This document shows positions 10,411 to 21,020 of a stretch of DNA of 64,000 nt, in pieces; position 1 is the first letter of the stretch; the number at the start of each line of letters is the position of its first letter. Under the pieces are notes generated by a model, which made no database searches, had not been told where the DNA came from, and saw only the letters and a list, made by a program, of their open reading frames with translations. Source of the stretch: Bos javanicus (Eukaryota; Chordata; Mammalia; Artiodactyla; Bovidae); NCBI RefSeq assembly GCF_032452875.1, contig NC_083882.1:33100001-33164000 (forward strand), given 5' to 3'. Both the position numbers and the translations under genes were made by a program.

Positions 10411-10627
10411 GGCTTCCCTGGTGGCTCAATTGGTAAAGAATCCGCCTGCAATGAAGGAGACCTGGGTTCAATCCTTGGGTCAGGAAGATCCCCTGGAGAA
10501 GAGAATGGCTACCCACTCCAGTATTCTTGCCTGGAGAATCCCATGGATGGACAGAGGAGCCTGGAAGGCTAGTCCATGGGGTCACAAAGAGCTGGACCCA
10601 ACTGAGCAACTAACACTTTCACTTTTT
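10411..10627 (+). mobile_element. Bov-tA SINE
   Basis: It is a complete sense copy from 'gggcttccctggtggctc' to the 3' tail 'aactaacactttcac'. No ordinary 8-16 nt target-site duplication is seen; instead a 126-nt duplicated segment abuts both ends. Confidence 0.9.
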
Positions 10628-10752
10628 CATGTCTATCTTGAATACCTAACTTGTAGCTCTTAAATAATGATTTAGCCCACCATTCCACATAGTGCAAACA
10701 CCTAGAACTACATACTATAGACACCTAGACAGCATGGGTCAAATGAATGGAC
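10628..10752 (+). repeat. 126-nt direct duplication, right copy
   Basis: It starts immediately after the Bov-tA 3' end and matches 10285-10410, including identical blocks such as 'tagctcttaaata' and 'aaatgaatgga'. Confidence 0.8.
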
Positions 10753-12044
10753 TAATTAATTAATGCTCTAATGTACTACATCATACCTCCTCCAAGATAT
10801 AGCAGGAACCCAGGAGCAGAAGGAAGGTTAGTGAGTTGAATGCAGTTTCTTCTTCCCTTTGGGCCCTGATGTGACTGAGTGAGATGTGGACTGATGTTAA
10901 CCATCAGACTTAGTAAGGGACTCACCAGGACGATACAAGAGGAGGGTTTGATGTTTGGCTCCTCACTGATATGGAGACAAAGGGGCAAGGGGGATTGTTC
11001 TTAGTATAACATATTATTATCTAAATTTACTCAGAACATAAATTATTCTCTCAAATAGCTCTCAATGCTTCAAAAATGTTCAGAGTAACAGGTTTTCACT
11101 TACTAGTTAGAATGCTTAAAAATGTTTAAGTACATTCTTTGGTCTGAAAGAATTAGCAATGCTTCTAAAGGAAATTAACTTCTTTTAGAAAAACATCTTT
11201 TATGCGGTGGGGAGTGGGGGGAATCTGTCTGTACACTTAAGCCAATGTTTATGAAAAATCCTCATGCTAAGAATAACTCCTAAAGCAGAGAGAACAGAGA
11301 ATGGTACTTGGTTCTAAGGCTTTGCCACTGAATCCTTCAGCCTCCTGTCATTTCTGCTGGCTCTCAATTCAAGGATTTGAAATACAGAGAAAGAGGCCAG
11401 TGGGTGTCCAGAAAGACACTTTCCATGTAAATAAGTGCAGTTTCCTTCCACTCTGAACACAACCAACTATCTGACTTACAAGAGACACAGGCTGGAAGCT
11501 GGAGAGAAGGGTGCTATAACTCCCTAAGACAGTCCTGAAACAAACAGGAAGCAGAGAGATGAATGCTGGAGAATGCAAATGAGGCTGCCTGTGTGTTGAA
11601 GCCCTGGGAGAAGAGGAAGGGATATGAATTATAAAAAGTTTTGCTTAATGTGCAAATCTCTCCAGATGAGGCAGCCCTGAGACATTTCCACAAGCTCGTG
11701 AAGGGGGAAAAAAAATTTTAAAGCAACTTGCGTGGAAACTCCCAAGAGAATACTTGAGCTTATTCAATTCCAATCTGTTTCTTTAAGAACTTTTTCCACA
11801 AACACAGGCCTGGGAGCTGAGCAGTACGTGCATGGAGGGCCCTTCTTCCAAGGGCTCAGAGACCTCCGTGTTCCATACCCAAGCCAAGAAAAACACAGAC
11901 TGGGAAAAATGATCACCTCAAAGGGGCTGCTTTCCATCATCTGCAACTTCATATCAGGGAAACGTGCATGCACAAAATCCCAGGGACCCAGCTGTACTGA
12001 CATCTTCCCTGGAAGAGTCCCTTAAAGCACAAGCAACAGAATCA
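10753..12044. other. No gene; unassigned sequence, 1.3 kb
   Basis: No interspersed repeat is recognised. The paired frames at 11732-12025 (plus, 97 codons) and 11764-12003 (minus, 79 codons) overlap each other and show no domain, signal peptide or splice context. Confidence 0.4.
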
Positions 12045-12672
12045 AAAGGAAACAAGTGGGACTGTATCAAAATAAAGAGCTTCTGGACAGCAAAAGAAAC
12101 CACCAACAAAGTGAAAAAAACATATATCTGATAATGGGTTAATATCCAAAACATATAAAGAACTCATACCACTCAACAGCAAAAACAACAAACAGCCCAG
12201 ATAAAAATGAACAAAGGACCTGGATAGATGTTTCTCCAAAGAAGATATACCAAAGGCCAATGGGTTCATGAAAAGATGCTCGGCATCACTAGCCATTCGG
12301 GAAGCACAGATGAAAACGACAATGAGTTATCATCCCCATGCTTGTTAGAATGGTTATCATCAAAACGAAAAGAGGTAAAAAAAAGATGGTGAGGATGTGG
12401 AGAAAAGGGAACTCCTGTAGACTGTTAGTGAGATTGTAAGTTGACATAGAGCCTATAGAGAAAACTGTCTGGAGGCTCCTCAAAAAGTTAAAGACAGAAC
12501 TACCATATGATCCAGTAATTCCACTGCTGGAAATACATTCAAGTGAAAACACTAACTCGAAAAGATATCTGCACTCTTATGTTCACAGTAGCATTATTTA
12601 TAATAGCCAAGACATGGAAACAACACAGGTGTTCCTCAGTGAATTAAAGGATCAGGAAGTTGATATATATTT

Positions 12673-12706
12673 AGAGAGAGAGAGAGAAAAGAGAGAGAGA
12701 AAGAGA
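12673..12706 (+). repeat. (GA)n purine tract
   Basis: Thirty-four uninterrupted purines with a GA core lie inside the L1 3' UTR, immediately 5' of the Bov-tA. Confidence 0.85.
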
Positions 12707-12910
12707 CTCCCAGGTGGCTCCATGCAAAAGAATCCACCTGCCAATGCAGGAAACACGGCTTCAATCCCTGGGTCAGGAAGATCCCCTCGGGAAGGAAATG
12801 GCAACCCATGCCAGTATTCTTGCCTGGGAAACCCCATGGACAGAGGAGCCTGGCGGGCTACAGTCCATGGGGTCACAAAGAGTTGCAAACAACTGAGTGA
12901 CTAAACAACA
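12707..12910 (+). mobile_element. Bov-tA SINE within L1
   Basis: Sense copy from 'ctcccaggtggctcc' to 'gactaaacaacaac'. Copies of 'gatatata' occur on both sides (12662 and 12914), the likely target duplication, although the left one lies beyond the GA tract. Confidence 0.85.
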
Positions 12911-13400
12911 ACAGATATATAATGAAATGTTATTCAGCCATCAAAAAATGAGGAAATCCTGTCATTTGTGACAACACGAATGGGCCTTGGAGGCACTATG
13001 CTAAGTGAAACCAGACCCAAAACTCACAGAAAAAGAGATCAGACTTGTGGTTACCACAGGTGTTTGGAAGGGGAATTGAAAAAGGTGGCCAAAAGTCACA
13101 CACTTCCAGTTATAAGAGAAATAATTACGAGGGATGTAACATACAACATGATGACTATAGCTAATAGCGCTACAAGATGTACAGAAAATTTATTGAGAGT
13201 AAATACTAAGTTTTCATCATGAAGGGAAAATTATTCTTTCTTCTTTTTTTATTGTATCTTTATGAGAAGATAGATGTTAGATGAACATATTGTCGTATCA
13301 TTTCACAATATTTTTAAATCAAATCATCATGCTGTATGCCTTAAATTAATATAATGACATATGCCAATTATTTCTAAATAAAACTGCAAAAAAGGAAAAA

Positions 13401-13567
13401 TAATCTAGGTAAGAACACAACACTTTGCTATACTATTTTCATGATGCCCATGAGCTGAGTTTTGGCCTCATTTTAATAGCCTTTTACAGAGTGAAATTTA
13501 AAAAGTCACTTTCTTTGATGTGAGCTTAGGTTCAATGTGCATCTTTCCTTAGATAAGCATAGCTTCA
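13401..13567. other. No gene; short unassigned spacer
   Basis: Spacer between two L1 3' ends; nothing recognised. Confidence 0.4.
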
Positions 13568-14060
13568 AAAAGTTCACACAAATGGATTAAGAAGATATGG
13601 TATACAGACACACACACACACATACACGCACACAGTGGAGTACTACTCAGTCATAAAAAAGGATGAAATTTTGCCATCTGCAACAACATGGGTGAACTTA
13701 GAAGATCTGATACTTAGTGAAATGAATCAGGCAGACAAAAACACATACTATGTGTTATCACTCATATATGGAATCAGGAAGATAGAACTGGTAAACAGGA
13801 CAGAAAAGAAACAGATTCAGAGACACAGTGAACAAACTACTGGTTACCAGTCTGGAGCAGGAAGTGAGGAGGAACAAGATGGGCAGGGGTTTAAGAGATA
13901 CGAACTACTATGCGTAAAAGCTACGAAGATCCATTGTATGGCACAGGGAATAGAGTCAGTACTTTATAATAACTATAAATGGAGTATCTTTAAAAAATGT
14001 GAATCGCTATGTCATATGCCTGAAATGTATATAACAGCATGAGCCAGAAAAGTTCACACA
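13568..14060 (+). mobile_element. L1 3' UTR fragment with perfect target duplication but no poly(A)
   Basis: The insert (13581-14047) has the L1 3' UTR order 'ggagtactactcagtcat', 'caacaacatgggtgaactt' and 'ggcacagggaatagagtc'. A perfect 13-nt duplication (aaaagttcacaca, 13568-13580 and 14048-14060) frames it. The 135-codon frame starting at 13635 is L1 3' UTR read by chance, not a gene. Confidence 0.85.
13606..13634 (+). repeat. (CA)n microsatellite, imperfect
   Basis: Short interrupted CA repeat inside the L1 3' UTR. Confidence 0.85.
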
Positions 14061-14480
14061 GTTGAAACTGTTCATACCAAATGAACAGGCCTTCTTACAA
14101 ACCTACATTTATAGCTATTATTTTTTATTTCACACAGAACACTGCAAACAGAGTGAGACCCAAAAGAAAAGCTTTAAAAATAAAAAGATATTCACTGTAA
14201 ATAAATCCTCAGGTCCACAGGAAAATACTAAATTAATGTTCTTTAGGAGGTCGGAGGATATGTAAGAAAAAAAGAACAATTTTATAAGGGACATAAAAAA
14301 TTTATTGCCAAAGGATTATTTGAAATATCCCCTGAATTCATCAGAACATCTTCTTGGTGGTGATACTATCCTCTTTAAAAACAGTCAAGTAAAATTCCAT
14401 TAATTTGGGTCACACTCTTTCAAATTAAGGATAATTCAAACCAGACAGCTCAACTTACTTTTCTACTGCCAATTCTCTTT
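14061..14480. other. No gene; AT-rich unassigned sequence
   Basis: AT-rich sequence without a recognised family. The 67-codon frame at 14062 is low complexity. Confidence 0.4.
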
Positions 14481-15770
14481 TTAAAAAAAGATGAAGCTTC
14501 TGCATAGCAAATGAAGCCATCAACAAAAGAAAAGAAAGCAAATTATGAAATTGGGGAAAAGTATTTGCAAGCTACATACTCAATAAAGAATATCCAAAAT
14601 ATACAAGGAACTCATATAACTCAACACCAAAAACCCAATTTTAGAATGGACAAATGTTCAGAATAGATGTTTTTCCAGGGAAGATATATAAATAGTCAAC
14701 AGGTACATAAAAAGGTGCTTGACATTATTAATTATGAGTGAAATGCAAATCAAACTCACAATAAAATATCACCTCATACCTGTTAGACTGGCCCTCACTA
14801 CAAAGACAGAATTAGAATGTAAACTAGTATAGCCATTACGGAAAACAGTATGGAGATCACTCAAAAAATTAAAAACAGACTACCATATGATATAGCAATC
14901 TCAGTTCAGAATATATATTCATAAGAAACAAAATCATTATCTCAAAGAGAGATATGTATTTCTGTGCTCACTGCAATATTATTCACAATAGCCAAGGTAT
15001 GGAAATAATCCAAGTGTCTGTTGATTAATGAGTAAAGAGAATATGATACACACATACACAATGAGATGCTGTTCGGCCTTAAAAAGGAAGAAAACTGTCA
15101 TCTGCAACCACATGGATGAACATGGAGGCCATTAAGCCAGACAGAGAGAGGAAATGCTACATGGGATTACTTACATATGGAATTTTTTTTTTTTTTAAGT
15201 TGAACTCATAGAAGCAGAGAATAGAATGGTGGCTGCTAGGAAAGTGAGGAAAATAGGGAGAAGCTGGTAAAAGGGTATGAGCTTTCAGCTATAAGAGAAA
15301 TGATGTCCAGGGATTTCCCTGGTGGTCCAGTGGCTAAAACTTTGTGCTCCAATGCAGGGGGCCCAGGTTCAATCCCTGGTCAGGGAACTAGATCCCACAT
15401 GGCACATAAGAGTTTGCTTATTGCAATTAAAGACCCTGTGCCACAACTAAGGCCTGGTGCAGCCAAATAAATAATAAATAAACAGGAACAAGGTCCAATG
15501 ACCTCATGTATAACATGACTATAGTTGATAATACTGAATGTTATAATAGAAATTTGATGAGCAATTAAAACTTCTGTTCTCACACCCAGAACAAAAAGGT
15601 AAATCTGTGAGGTGATGGATGTGCTAACTTGATGATAGGAATCTTTTCACGGCATCTGTGTATATCAAATCATCAGGTTGCATACTTTAAAGATATTACA
15701 ATTTCATTTGTCAACTGTACTTAATTTCTTTAAGTCAATTAGTATCAACAAGGAGAAAATAAAACCATAA
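14481..15770 (+). mobile_element. L1 3' end, older copy, interrupted by CHR
   Basis: The same L1 segment as at 12-13.4 kb is seen in order: 'gcttctgcatagcaaatgaa', 'atatccaaaatatacaagg', 'taccatatgatatagcaat', 'cacaatagccaaggtatgg', 'tgtcatctgcaaccacatgg' and the 3' 'gtatatcaaatcatcagg'. Divergence is higher than in its neighbour. Confidence 0.85.
15307..15490 (+). mobile_element. CHR-type SINE, short form, within L1
   Basis: It has the head 'tttccctggtggtccagtgg', then 'tcaatccctggtcaggga' and the tail 'gcagccaaataaataat'. It splits the L1 at its 'gatgtccaggg' site. The antisense 67-codon frame is a shadow. Confidence 0.85.
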
Positions 15771-16139
15771 TTGGGATAAAGCACTTTAACAGCAGTCACT
15801 TATATACAAATAAATGTCATGTAAAGATTTTTTAAATCCATTCATGAAAAGTTATATTAAAAAGGGCAGTATTTTGTTCATTTTAAATTCAGCGTAACAT
15901 TTCCTTCTCCAGGATCTTTCCCACCCAGGGTTCGAACCCACCTCTCTTGTGTCTTCTGCACAATGATTTCTCCAAGGTCTAAAGATATTTGTGAGGCATA
16001 ACATATGGTGATGTTCTCCCTTGAACCAGGAAAACTGATGCCATAGTATTATTTACTTCTCAGAGTCTTTATATTCAATTACAGTTAAACAAGGAAAATA
16101 GGGCAGGGAGAAGCATGATATTAGTCAGAAAAATGTTTT
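15771..16139. other. No gene; unassigned with a Bov-tA scrap
   Basis: The piece 15899-15960 ('ttccttctccaggatc' then 'gggttcgaacccacctc') is an antisense Bov-tA head/middle fragment. The rest is unassigned. Confidence 0.5.
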
Positions 16140-16500
16140 TGGAGTCTATTTTTCATTTACTAACTGAATTTGATAACCCATGGGTGGCCCAGTGGTAAAT
16201 ATTCCACCTGCCAATACAGGCGACTCAGGTTCAATCCCTGGGTTGGGAAGATCCCCTGAAATAGGAAATGGAAATCCACTCCAGTATTATTGCCTGGGAA
16301 ATCCGATGAACAGAGGAGCCTGGTGGGCTACAGTCCATGGGCATTGCAAAAGAGCCAGACACAACTTAGTGACTAAACAACAGCAAATTGGCAATAACTA
16401 CTTAATCTCTCTGTGCTTCAGCTTCCCTACCTATGATGTGAGCAATAATTATACCGGATTCACAGTGGAATGCGGGGAGTAAATGGAATGTAGGGAGTAT
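16140..16500 (+). mobile_element. MIR SINE split by Bov-tA
   Basis: The left piece ('tttactaactgaatttgata', 16158-16175) joins the right piece from 16387 ('caataactacttaatctc', 'ctgtgcttcagcttccc') to give the MIR order. Confidence 0.7.
16176..16386 (+). mobile_element. Bov-tA SINE within MIR
   Basis: Sense copy from 'cccatgggtggcccag' to 'gtgactaaacaacagc'. The related flanks 'aatttgataac' and 'attggcaataac' are the probable target duplication. Confidence 0.85.
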
Positions 16501-16759
16501 CATGTCTACCACATTATCCGCCACAGAGGAAGTATTAGTAAATAATACTTTCCTTTCATACAGAAATCCAGAAGCCCCAAGAATGTAAAAACATTCATCT
16601 CTGCCTGTGACAGGTAGCAAATTAAGCCTTCTCATAAAGAGAGAGGCATTTTCAGAAAGTCTGTCATTAATACAGTCAGAAGAATTAAAACTCTCCACAA
16701 GGAACAGAGAAAAACAACTCTTCTAACTGTTTTCGGCCCAGAATGTTCGCACTTCTTTT
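16501..16759. other. No gene; unassigned sequence
   Basis: Nothing recognised; the antisense 98-codon frame (16402-16698) overlaps the MIR and shows no domain. Confidence 0.35.
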
Positions 16760-16870
16760 TATTCTCTCTACTTGACTGTTGGTTCCTAAAGGTCTGGCAC
16801 AGGGTTCTATCTTCACATCCCCTGCTGTCCTTGCAGAATCCTTGCATATAACATATGTTACGGGAATATC
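16760..16870 (+). mobile_element. L2 3' tail
   Basis: The order 'ctacttgactgttggttcc', 'catcccctgctgtccttgc' and 'gaatatctgttgagctgaat' fits the L2 3' terminus. Confidence 0.5.
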
Positions 16871-17687
16871 TGTTGAGCTGAATTTATCTTAGGATTCCTG
16901 TGTCCATCAAGACTTAAGATTGTTTTGAACTAATATGGTATTTGGATACAAAATGGTCAACTTCCATGACCCCAGATGGGTTAGTAGACCAGATGCTGCA
17001 CAAGAAAAATATTTGACATCTGTGAATTCCAACTAAGATATTCATATCTCTTGGTACTGTCAAAATACCCTTGTGTATAAATAGAAAAATGGCTAGTGTT
17101 CTGAAGGCATGCTGGACATTTCCTATTTGGTCTTGCCCTAGCTCACAGTCAGCACTCCATTCACTGAGGACAAAAAGACTGCAACTAATTTGTTACAGAA
17201 TTCTGAGCTACCAACCACTTTAAAGAGTCTTAAAACCTGTATTTTCCCTTGGCCTTTCAAGCACCCACTTCCACCGGGAAGAGCTTCTGCCCTTAACCAA
17301 ACAAGTACCTTTTCTTTTTCAAGTATCATCAAAACTCATATTAATGAAAATTTGATGATGTTTGAAGATCGTTCATTGATTCAATATAGATTCCAGTGAC
17401 TACTGCAAGCAAGGTAATGTTCTAGATGTTAAGGATTACTGTAGTATGAATAAACCCACACACACACACACACACACCATGCCCTTTTGCAGCATACATT
17501 CTACAAGGCAAGACCAAACAGTAAATAAGTGAAATATGTAGTAAATTTGACAGTGAGAAATGCTTAGAGGAAAAAAAGGGGCGGGGGGAGATCAGGAGAC
17601 CAGAGAGGAAGTGAGGTCTTGTAAAAGCAAAGTACACCAAGAAGTAGCAAAAACACTGGACATATATACATACATATATATACTCCC
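16871..17687. other. No gene; unassigned, contains a (CA)n tract
   Basis: No family is recognised apart from simple repeats: (CA)n at 17457-17478 and a TA-rich tract at 17660-17683. The antisense 130-codon frame (17422-17814) combines the CA tract with the following SINE and is not a gene. Confidence 0.45.
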
Positions 17688-18055
17688 CGGGAGAAGGCAA
17701 TGGCACCCAACTCCAGTACTCTTGCCTGGAAAATCCCATGGGCCGAGGAGCCTGGGAGGCTGCAGTCCATGGGGTCGCTAAGAGTTGGACACGACTAAGC
17801 AACTTCACTTTCACCTTTCACTTTCATGCATTGGAGAAGGAAATGGCAACCCACTCCAGTGTTCTTGCCTGGAGAATCCCAGGGACGGGGGAGCCTGGGA
17901 TGTCATGTCAACTGACATGGGAATCCCAGGGACGGGGGAGCCTAACTGACATGAATCGGGATAAACTGGGAGATAGTGAGGGACAAGGAGGCCTGGCATG
18001 CTGCAGTCCATGGGGTCACAAAGAGTCAGACAGGACTTAGCACTGAACAACAACA
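17688..18055 (+). mobile_element. Rearranged Bov-A2/BovB chimera
   Basis: A sense Bov-A2 runs from 'gggagaaggcaatggc' through the inter-unit linker to 17899. An imperfect internal tandem duplication follows (17874-17920 and 17921-17953). From about 17960 the text is the BovB 3' end ('gatagtgagggacaagg', 'ctggcatgctgcagtcc'). The 100-codon frame at 17738 is SINE-derived. Confidence 0.8.
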
Positions 18056-18284
18056 AAAAGACCATACGTATTATATACAATGTGTAGAGAGTATTCTATT
18101 TAATCATTTATATGATACACACAGCATACATATGAATATATAGGATACTTTATACAATATGCACATATGTAATAACCCCACAGTGGTTATCATAATAACT
18201 ATTGTTATTTCTGTTAAAATCTTTCCAGGAAATGGAACAATTAAGCTTAAATACAAAGCCTATGCAGAAGTCTAGCTAAGGATA
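18056..18284. other. No gene; AT-rich unassigned sequence
   Basis: TA-rich sequence with no recognised repeat family. Confidence 0.4.
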
Positions 18285-18500
18285 ATAACTAACACTGAGC
18301 ATCAGGCATTCTACAGAGTAATTCCATGGCATTACAGTAATCTTTACAAGATTACGGTCTTCCTGTTTTCTTTTAACCTATACAGATTTAAAGAGCCAGC
18401 ACAATGATGTCATTATCCTAGTCACAAAGTTAGCATGCAGAGTTAGACATGGCTCCAAGAGCCAGGTTCATGATACTAAATTGTCCTTTGCCCCGTGCAC
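18285..18500 (-). mobile_element. MIR SINE (antisense)
   Basis: It shows the antisense MIR order: 'ttaacctatacagatttaaa', 'agtcacaaagttagcatgc' and 'gctccaagagccaggttc'. Strongly diverged. Confidence 0.5.
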
Positions 18501-18639
18501 AATATTATTTGACTGATTTAGGTAAACATCTCCAAGAAATATGTTTCTTATTTTCCATCAGATACAGTGTATTTTTAACATTTTAAAATTTATTTTCAAA
18601 TGAGTGCCTGTAGACTTACCATATCCTTTTATTTTATAC

Positions 18640-18990
18640 TTAAAAAAAAAAAACTTTTTATCTTCTATTGGAGTACAGCCAGTTAACAATGCTGTGATAG
18701 TTTCAGGTAGACTGCAAAGGGACTCAGTCCTTTGAATGATATACATGTATCCATTTTCCCCCAAACTCCCCTCCCATCCAGGTTGCCACATAACATTGAG
18801 CAGAGTTGCCTGTGCTATACAGTAGGGCCTTGTTGGTTATCTGTTTTAAATATAGCAGTGTGTACATGTCCATCCCAAACTCCCTAACCCTTCTCCCCAT
18901 CCTTCCCCCCGGGAACCATAAGTTAGTTCTCTAAGTCTATGAGTCTGATTCTGTTTTATAAATAAGTTCATTTGAGATACAGTATATTTT
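18640..18990 (-). mobile_element. Ruminant L1 3' UTR (antisense)
   Basis: It is antisense to the element at 5045: an A-run, 'ctattggagtacagccag', 'agggactcagtccttt', 'cccccaaactcccctccc' and 'gcctgtgctatacagtagg'. Each landmark is the reverse complement of the sense 3' UTR. Confidence 0.85.
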
Positions 18991-19277
18991 TGATGCTCCA
19001 CTTCTGGAGACATCTACTAAACTGCATCCTATCACTTCATTCTAAATTACAGTAAATTACATGTACATCTTTCCGGAGTGAAAGCACACAGGATGCTACA
19101 GCTCTGGCTTCTTCCTCAGGCTCATCTGCTTAAAAAGGGGAAAAAAGCCACTGTTATTTATAAAGACAAGGCAAACCTGAAGAGTAAGTGAATCGTGAGC
19201 TTCAGAGGAAAAAAAAATATTAATATAAGGCTAATTAGGCTAAGTTTATTGGCAAAGATTTGGGGGCCACTGTAAGC
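18991..19277. other. No gene; unassigned sequence
   Basis: Nothing recognised. Confidence 0.4.
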
Positions 19278-19432
19278 TAAGACAGAGGATGAGATGGTTG
19301 GATGGCATCACCGACTTGATGGACACAAGTGTGAGCAGGCTCCGGGAGTTGGTGATGGACAGGGAAGCCTGGCATGCTGCAGTCCATGGGGTCGCAAAGA
19401 ATCAGATACAACTCAGCAACTGAACTGACTGA
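19278..19432 (+). mobile_element. BovB 3' terminal fragment
   Basis: It encodes, in sense, the very end of BovB ORF2 ('gatgagatggttggatggc', 'gagttggtgatggacaggg') followed by the 3' terminus 'ctcagcaactgaactgac'. 'taagctaa' and 'taagccaa' flank it as a possible short target duplication. Confidence 0.85.
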
Positions 19433-20061
19433 TAAGCCAAAACTCTGCCCTCTGCTCCCTGAGCACCTGAAATCCTGGACTGCCAACTCACAAGCAAACG
19501 CTGTGGTCCTAGGGAGGAGTGAGTGAAATGACGTGGACAAACTCACCCTCCAGTAGCAGAGAACAACAAAGCAGAATATTTAAATTCCTGCTATGTTCAG
19601 GTAATTTAATGACATTTTAATTATTTATGTCCTGCTTTATTCCAGGAACAGTAAGATGAACTAGATGTGGGAGAAAAAAAAAAAAGAGGAAGAAAAATAA
19701 GACTAATACCATAAAACAGAAATAGGAGTGGAGCTAATACAAAAATACATTCTAAAAAGACCTATGGATTTGCAGGGGACATGGGGAGAGGCAGGTGCAA
19801 ATTTAGCTCAAGCGGAGAGGTGGGTACAAATTTAGCTCAAAACTGGCCAGCAGTCCATCAAAGAGGAAAACTTGATCAGTTATACAATCCATGGTATTCA
19901 GAAGAAAAAGGCCTCAGTCTTCATATAAGGAATTGTTATTAAATAACCTTCCCTCTCCCCACAAATCAGTGCTTTCCAACTGTGTTTGAAGGCAGAAGAG
20001 GGGTGAGCTCTCTTCTTCACAAAGTACGTGACAGGATGAGTGAAAAGAACATGGGTTCCTC
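19433..20061. other. No gene; unassigned sequence
   Basis: An A-rich run lies at 19673-19685. No repeat family is recognised. The antisense 120-codon frame (19898-20260) has hydrophobic stretches but overlaps MIR sequence and has no start or splice context. Confidence 0.4.
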
Positions 20062-20180
20062 CTCTCCAGATGATCCTGGCTGTTATGAGGGTTATGTGAC
20101 CCCATATTTGTAGAGTGCTTGGTAGTATCTGACCAACGGTAGAGGCTTTGTTAACAATGGTAGCCACTGTTAAGCAGATG
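20062..20180 (+). mobile_element. MIR 3' part
   Basis: The order 'ctgttatgagggttatgtg', 'gtagagtgcttggtag' and 'acaatggtagccac' matches the MIR 3' end in sense. Confidence 0.5.
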
Positions 20181-20239
20181 GAGATGGAGAAGATGAAGAT
20201 GCAGGGCAGTGTAGGGAGGAAAGCAAACCACTCGAGACT

Positions 20240-20395
20240 CAGTACTAGCTCATTACTCAAGTAATCTTGGTGAAGTTATCACATCTCTGAGCCTCATCTA
20301 TAAAGCCAGATAATGTGATCTATTTCACAGGTTTACTGTGAGAATTAAATGAGATAATACATGTGCAAAATTTTTTACATGAAGGTACTTTTGCA
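20240..20395 (+). mobile_element. MIR SINE
   Basis: It shows 'cacatctctgagcctcatc' and 'actgtgagaattaaatgag', then 'ataatacatgtgcaaaa', the MIR core and 3' part in sense. The following Bov-A piece abuts it. Confidence 0.7.
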
Positions 20396-20398
20396 GGG

Positions 20399-20518
20399 TG
20401 GAGAAGGAAATGGCAACCCGCTCCAGTATTCTTGCCTGGAAATCCCATAGACAAAGGATCCTGGTGGGCTACAGTCCATGGGGTCGCTGAGGGTTGGACA
20501 TGACTGAACAGCTGAACA
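20399..20518 (+). mobile_element. Bov-A SINE fragment
   Basis: 5'-truncated sense Bov-A unit from 'gtggagaaggaaatggc' to 'gactgaacagctgaac'. Confidence 0.85.
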
Positions 20519-20639
20519 TTTTCAAAGTAGGGAACCACTGATAAGCACACGCTCTATGACAGTTCACAGAGCCTCACAACTGACCCACAGGGAAGGTGTT
20601 CTTTTGACGATGATGAAAAGCAGCTGAGGAAGATCATTT

Positions 20640-21020
20640 ACCCCTTGCCCTTTCTGCTCTAGTCCCATCCTCTGTCATCTGAAGCCCTTCACACATATTA
20701 CTTCCTCTGTTTTCAACAATCTTCTTCCACTTCTACCTTTAACCTGTAAGAACTTACTCACCATTCAGGGCTCAGCCCAGACTGCCCATCTCCCAGATGT
20801 CTTCCCTGCCCCTCCTGACTATGCTCCACAAATTCTAGAACCACCCTATTCATCTCTGGTGGCAACTCTGCCTTTTAATATTCTGTTCCCTTGTCCAGAC
20901 CCTTCCACTGGACTATAAACTCCTTGAAGGCAGAGAATGCATTTCTCCTTTATTACTATAGCTACAATGCAGCCATGTAATAGCACATAGAAGGCACTCA
21001 GTAAATATTCATTGAATTGC
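20640..21020 (+). mobile_element. L2 LINE 3' end
   Basis: Clear L2 3' UTR order: 'ttactcaccattcagggctc', 'agatgtcttccctgcccc', 'ctggactataaactccttg', 'aaggcagagaatgcat', and the terminal 'cactcagtaaatattcattg'. Confidence 0.85.

Larger units (their letters stand above)
12045..13400 (+). mobile_element. L1 ORF2 C-terminal end and 3' UTR
   Basis: The plus strand encodes recognisable L1 ORF2p C-terminal text around 12270-12370 (a CSASLAIREAQ-like block in frame), then the 3' UTR ('accatatgatccagtaatt', 'aatagccaagacatgg') and ends at 13378-13400 with an AATAAA signal. It is interrupted by a GA tract and a Bov-tA. Antisense frames of 66-87 codons here are shadows. Confidence 0.9.

Noticed and set aside
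13635..14042. 135-codon open frame starting with a plausible methionine
   Set aside because: The DNA is L1 3' UTR, which is non-coding in the element; similar chance frames occur in other copies.
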